Shown here piece after piece: positions 60,714 through 64,000 of a DNA stretch of 64,000 nt. The stretch spans positions 124,001 to 188,000 of the forward strand of contig CAYNGJ010000001.1 of NCBI GenBank assembly GCA_964396895.1, in the 5' to 3' direction. A model generated the notes under the pieces. It was not told the DNA's origin, made no database searches, and was given only the letters and a program-made list of their open reading frames with translations. Source of the DNA: UBA2334 sp964396895 (lineage in GTDB: Bacteria; Pseudomonadota; Gammaproteobacteria; Burkholderiales; Burkholderiaceae_C). Made by a program: the position numbers and the translations under genes. Position 1 is the stretch's first letter, and each line of letters begins with the position of its first letter.

Positions 60714-60821
60714 GGCCCCATTGTGGGGAGAAGGTCCGCAGAGCGGGTGGTCGGCTGGAGGAGCGGCGGCTTGGCGCTGACGAACGGCAGGCTTGGTCCA
60801 TGCCCTGGCATCAGATGGTCG

Positions 60822-61280
60822 CTAAACCGCCCGGTCACTCACCTCGTCCACCAGGGTTTTGAACTCGTCCACGTCGGCGAAACTGCGGTAGACGCTGGCA
60901 AAGCGCACGTAGGCCACCTTGTCCAGCTTTTGCAACTCACGCATGACCATTTCGCCCAGTTGGCTGGAGGGCACTTCGCGTGCGCCCAGGTTGAGCAGCT
61001 TTTCTTCGATGCGCTCAATGGCGGCATCCACCTGCTCGGTGCTGACGGGGCGTTTGCGCAGGGCCAGGGCGAAGGAGGCGCGCAGCTTGTCGCTGGCATA
61101 GTCGATGCGCCGGCCATCCTTTTTGACCACCGTCGGAAAACTGACCTCTGGCCGCTCGTAGGTGGTGAACCGTTTGCTGCACTGCTGACACTGGCGGCGC
61201 CGGCGGATGAACGCCGCATCTTCGGCCAGGCGGGTTTCCGCCACCTGGGTTTCGGTGTGGCCGCAGAAAGGGCATTTCAC
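60822..61280 (-). CDS. nrdR: Transcriptional repressor NrdR
   Basis: A 152-residue regulator of ribonucleotide reductase genes. An N-terminal zinc ribbon (MKCPFCGHTETQV and RRRRQCQQCSKRFTTYER) is followed by an ATP-cone domain with VVKKDGRRIDYASDKLRAS. It follows glyA in the same direction, separated by a repeat element. Confidence 0.97.
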   Translation of the reverse strand: MKCPFCGHTETQVAETRLAEDAAFIRRRRQCQQCSKRFTTYERPEVSFPTVVKKDGRRIDYASDKLRASFALALRKRPVSTEQVDAAIERIEEKLLNLGAREVPSSQLGEMVMRELQKLDKVAYVRFASVYRSFADVDEFKTLVDEVSDRAV

Positions 61281-61330
61281 GCGGCCACCTCATGCATTGC
61301 GCACTCGGCGCACTTGGGCAAGCAATGGGA

Positions 61331-61390
61331 CAATATTTTTAATAAAAACATGCCGTATCGCCTGCTGTGTATAAAGTGTTAGCTATACAC
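61331..61390 (-). repeat. AT-rich dispersed element, copy 10
   Basis: On the - strand: TATAGCTAACACTTTATACAC, shown here as 61365-61385, then AGCAGGCGATACGGCATGTTT, and AT-rich sequence. It lies in the 98-base gap between glyA and nrdR and its left part supplies the last codons and the TAA stop of glyA. Confidence 0.6.
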
Positions 61391-62623
61391 GGGGAAGCGG
61401 CTGGTGAGTGCGTTCACCTTGGCGCGCACCGCGTCGATGTTGGCGGCATCACGGGGGTTGTCCAGCACGTCGGCCACCAGGTTGGCCGTGATGCGGGCCT
61501 CTGCCTCCTTGAAGCCGCGCGTGGTCATGGCGGGGGTGCCAATGCGCACGCCGCTGGTCACCATGGGCTTTTCAGGGTCGTTGGGGATGGCGTTTTTGTT
61601 GATGGTCATGTGGGCACTGCCCAGCACGGCCTCGGCCTCTTTGCCCGTGATGCCTTTGGCGCGCAAGTCCACCAGCATGACGTGGCTCTCGGTGCGGCCA
61701 GACACGATGCGCAGGCCACGCTCGGTCAGCGTTTCGGCCACCACGCGGGCGTTGGTCAGCACCTGCTGCTGGTAGGCCTTGAAATCGGGGGCGAGCGCCT
61801 CCTTAAATGCCACGGCCTTGGCCGCGATGACGTGCATCAGCGGGCCACCTTGCAGGCCGGGGAAGATGGCGCTGTTGATGGCCTTTTCGTGCTGAGCCTT
61901 CATCAGGATGATGCCGCCACGCGGACCGCGCAGGCTCTTGTGCGTGGTGCTGGTGACCACATCGGCAAACGGCACGGGGTTGGGGTACACGCCAGCGGCA
62001 ATCAGGCCTGCATAGTGCGCCATGTCCACCATGAAGATGGCGCCCACGTCTTTGGCCACTTGGGCAAAGCGTTCGAAGTCGATGCGCAGGCTGTAAGCCG
62101 AGGCGCCGGCAATGATGAGCTTGGGCTTGGTTTCGTGCGCTTTGCGCTCCATCGCGTCGTAGTCGATGGCTTCATTCGCGTCAAGGCCGTAGCTCACCAC
62201 GTTGAACCACTTGCCACTCATGTTCAGCGGCATGCCGTGGGTCAGGTGGCCACCTTCGGCCAGGCTCATGCCCATGATGGTGTCGCCAGGCTTCAAAAAA
62301 GCCAGAAACACAGCTTCGTTGGCGGAAGCGCCGCAGTGGGGCTGCACGTTGGCGGCATCGGCACCGAACAGTTGCTTCACGCGGTCAATGGCCAGTTGTT
62401 CTGCCACATCCACAAACTCGCAGCCACCGTAATAGCGCTTGCCGGGGTAGCCTTCGGCGTATTTGTTGGTGAGCTGGGTGCCTTGCGCGGCCATCACGGC
62501 GGGTGAGGCGTAGTTCTCGCTGGCGATCAGCTCAATGTGGTGCTCTTGGCGGGCGTTCTCAGCCTGAATGGCGGCAAACAGCTCGGGGTCGGTTTGTTCG
62601 ATGAGGATGTTGCGTGAATACAT
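61379..62623 (-). CDS. glyA: Serine hydroxymethyltransferase
   Basis: Interconverts serine and glycine with transfer of a one-carbon unit to tetrahydrofolate. The 414-residue product has HIELIASENYASPAVM near residue 31, and YPGKRYYGGCEFVD near 58. The PLP lysine is in DVVTSTTHKSLRGPRGG near 226. The C-terminus ends SRFPVYS, with the final codons inside an AT-rich repeat. The start is the ATG at 62623. Confidence 0.97.
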   Translation of the reverse strand: MYSRNILIEQTDPELFAAIQAENARQEHHIELIASENYASPAVMAAQGTQLTNKYAEGYPGKRYYGGCEFVDVAEQLAIDRVKQLFGADAANVQPHCGASANEAVFLAFLKPGDTIMGMSLAEGGHLTHGMPLNMSGKWFNVVSYGLDANEAIDYDAMERKAHETKPKLIIAGASAYSLRIDFERFAQVAKDVGAIFMVDMAHYAGLIAAGVYPNPVPFADVVTSTTHKSLRGPRGGIILMKAQHEKAINSAIFPGLQGGPLMHVIAAKAVAFKEALAPDFKAYQQQVLTNARVVAETLTERGLRIVSGRTESHVMLVDLRAKGITGKEAEAVLGSAHMTINKNAIPNDPEKPMVTSGVRIGTPAMTTRGFKEAEARITANLVADVLDNPRDAANIDAVRAKVNALTSRFPVYS

Positions 62624-62889
62624 GGTGGCAGTTTTTCAATGACGAGGGACCTTGGGCGCAGGTGGTGGCGACAAGGACTGCCCAGGCGAACGGCTGAACA
62701 TTCAGCGCTGCCCCATGCGAGGGACGGGTGAATGGCGCGCTTCCCAGTGGTCATCCACGTCCACCTGCAGGCTGTGCATCAAGCCGCAGGCGTATCGCCA
62801 GTCGCGCGCGGTGAAAGTGTAACGGAAGCCAGCCGCAGGGCCGCGATCACGGGTGACCGCAGCGGAGGTCCGCCCCTGGCGTTCAGGGG
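62624..62889. other. Intergenic stretch upstream of glyA with a coding-like segment
   Basis: 266 bases separate glyA from the transglycosylase gene. On the - strand a reading frame is open from before 62890 to a TGA at 62702-62704. It ends with a Trp/His/Asp-rich peptide (ARDWRYACGLMHSLQ, then VDVDDHWEARHSP, then VPRMGQR) and GC-rich third positions, but has no good in-frame ATG or GTG start. No riboswitch that I know was recognised. The rest probably holds the glyA promoter, which I could not place. Confidence 0.4.
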
Positions 62890-63753
62890 TCAGGCGCCGC
62901 GTGCCGCGTCGGTTGAGTGCTGGGCCGACTCTGCATCGGGTGGGGCGAGCTGGGCAGGCATGAGGGTGGGGGGCTGAATTTTCCGGGGCTCGGTGCGGAT
63001 GATGGGGTTGACCGCTGGCCGCTTGCCCAGTGCCACGTCGCGCAGGCGGATGTGCTCGCCCATCACCTTGTTGACGTAGTCGCTGCCATCCACCGTGACC
63101 GCGCCCACGTACAGGCTCAGGCCGCCCTCGATGCTGCCTGCGCGTTGTATGCAGTCGCGCAGCACCTGCACGCCCACGCGCAGGTTGGTCACCGGGTCAA
63201 AGGCCGCCAGCTTGCCGCCAAAGTCTTCGTACTTGTCGGTGTGGACGCGGGTGAGCACCTGCATCAACCCCTGGGCGCCAAAATGGCTTTGGGCGAAGGG
63301 GTTGAAGCGCGATTCGATGGCCATGACCGCCAGAATCAGGGTGGGATCGAGTTTGATTTTTTCGCCCAGCTGGAAGGCTTCGGCCACCAGCACGCTCAAG
63401 GGTTCGGGGGCCACGCGGTATTTGCGCGACAGCCACAAGGCCACATTGGCCTGGTCCTTGGGGAGGTCGGAGGGGTGGGCGGCCGTGGCGCGGTCAGCGG
63501 CCAGCAGATCGGGCGTGAACGCATTGGCGTCGTTGCGGGTTTCCTGGCGTTGCAACAGATAGGACAGGACGCGCTCTTCGGCCACATGGCGAATGTCGTC
63601 TCGCGTGACCAGCACCAGGGCCAGCGCGGCCATGGCCAGACCCACCAGCGCAATGCTGTTGTGGGTCAGGGCCATGATGCCGCGCACGGCGAGTTGGGTC
63701 CATCGTTGCAGCGGGAAGGCTGTGGGTGAGCCTGAAGGGGGGTTGGCAATCAT
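62890..63753 (-). CDS. Lytic transglycosylase (SLT domain)
   Basis: A 287-residue membrane-anchored murein transglycosylase. A cytoplasmic N-terminal segment precedes one helix (NSIALVGLAMAALALVLV, about residues 31-48). The SLT catalytic domain has LAVMAIESRFNPFAQSHFGA with the catalytic Glu, followed by QGLMQVLTRVH. A proline-rich tail follows to the C-terminus. AAGGA precedes the ATG at 63753. A clear sigma-70-type promoter lies about 150 bases upstream. Confidence 0.88.
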   Translation of the reverse strand: MIANPPSGSPTAFPLQRWTQLAVRGIMALTHNSIALVGLAMAALALVLVTRDDIRHVAEERVLSYLLQRQETRNDANAFTPDLLAADRATAAHPSDLPKDQANVALWLSRKYRVAPEPLSVLVAEAFQLGEKIKLDPTLILAVMAIESRFNPFAQSHFGAQGLMQVLTRVHTDKYEDFGGKLAAFDPVTNLRVGVQVLRDCIQRAGSIEGGLSLYVGAVTVDGSDYVNKVMGEHIRLRDVALGKRPAVNPIIRTEPRKIQPPTLMPAQLAPPDAESAQHSTDAARGA

Positions 63754-63904
63754 GTCTGTCCTTTCGACGGGGTGAAACCGGTGAGTCCACCAGCCGCATC
63801 GTGGGCGGCTGGCAACCGGTAAGTCACCAGGGCAAGGGCGCAATGTGAGCGCAGAAGGTGGTCCAACGGGGATCAGGGTTAACCCGTGGCCACAAGTTTG
63901 GCGG

Positions 63905-63933
63905 ATTCTAGGGAGCAATTAATGCCTGGTCAA
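63905..63933 (-). promoter_or_regulatory. Sigma-70-type promoter for the lytic transglycosylase gene
   Basis: On the - strand, TTGACC (63928-63933) and TAGAAT (63905-63910) are separated by exactly 17 bases. This would give a leader of roughly 145 bases before the ATG. AT-rich inverted repeats directly upstream may act as an UP element or operator. Confidence 0.6.
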
Positions 63934-63969
63934 TACTATTAACTTGAGTTTTTATACTAAAAATAGTAT
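63933..63969. promoter_or_regulatory. Nested AT-rich inverted repeats upstream of the -35 box
   Basis: ATACTATT (63933-63940) is the inverse of AATAGTAT (63962-63969). A tighter palindrome ATACTA-AAAA-TAGTAT lies at 63954-63969. All adjoin the -35 box of the transglycosylase promoter and could be a regulator site. No known operator consensus was matched. Confidence 0.4.
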
Positions 63970-64000
63970 GTAAAAACACCAAAAGTGCAGTCGCCTATTC

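Noticed and set aside
62624..62889. Glycine or tetrahydrofolate riboswitch upstream of glyA
   Set aside because: No aptamer consensus I know could be placed in the region.
1..64000. Prophage, insertion sequence, integron or genomic island
   Set aside because: No transposase, integrase, phage structural gene, tRNA target site or long compositional shift was seen. Only short AT-rich elements depart from the background.

Overview
The window looks like a chromosomal segment of a GC-rich betaproteobacterium of the Burkholderiales, most likely family Comamonadaceae. This is inferred from recognisable gene blocks (nuoLMN followed by a DUF2818 gene; ribE-ribBA-ribH-nusB; glyA-nrdR followed by minor pilin genes), from GC-rich codon use, and from short AT-rich dispersed elements. 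No phage, IS, CRISPR, tRNA or rRNA gene was seen, and no gene is plainly broken. Most of the window is core genome.

Layout. 1-4977 (+): the end of the complex I operon (nuoL 3' end, nuoM, nuoN, DUF2818), then a Nudix hydrolase and a DUF1178 protein. 5030-8284 (-): glutamate dehydrogenase and an MsbA-type ABC exporter. 8398-9689 (+): an exported MsrB and a membrane-anchored MsrA. 9855-17462 (-): an arginine/ornithine uptake and breakdown cluster. It has a transporter in the order of the Pseudomonas aot operon (aotJ-Q-M-O-P), a Cds1-like PLP enzyme, arginase and ornithine cyclodeaminase, with a divergent Lrp/AsnC regulator at 17605. 18149-21725 (+): a TPP riboswitch followed by thiBPQ (thiamine uptake). 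21771-30551 (-): a Bug-family binding protein, a large GGDEF/EAL protein, miaA, a Bcr/CflA-type MFS pump and mutL. 30609-33943 (+): a DedA protein and a second GGDEF/EAL protein. 33982-38089 (-): trmB, gluQ, a renalase-like FAD enzyme and a LysR regulator. 38276-45688 (+): pirin, a WrbA-like flavoprotein, DUF599, dnaE and an acyl-CoA synthetase. 45657-46310 (-): a 3'-5' exonuclease. 46431-47093 (+): an unknown protein. 47109-63753 (-): tolA/R/Q-ybgC, an aminotransferase, nusB-ribH-ribBA-ribE, the type IV pilus minor pilin/adhesin set (pilE, pilY1, pilX, pilW, pilV, fimT), nrdR, glyA and a lytic transglycosylase.

The most unusual signal is a family of about ten degenerate AT-rich elements of roughly 55-70 bp, approximate core TAGCT-N(~22)-AAGCGCT-nn-ATGCCAAAATT, scattered in both orientations. 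Some sit between genes, and two form a head-to-head pair between the convergent msrA and cds1-like genes. Three lie inside open reading frames without breaking them (miaA, mutL, gluQ). Others supply the start codon (ybgC) or stop codons (glyA, dnaE, the Bug-type gene, the cds1-like gene). Other points worth checking are the arginine cluster with its leader hairpin, a riboflavin enzyme whose GTP cyclohydrolase half has lost its metal site, a tol cluster lacking tolB-pal, a coding-like stretch upstream of glyA, and several genes whose -10-like hexamer sits directly before the ATG.

All function calls come from reading motifs, domain order and synteny by eye. No database search was run.
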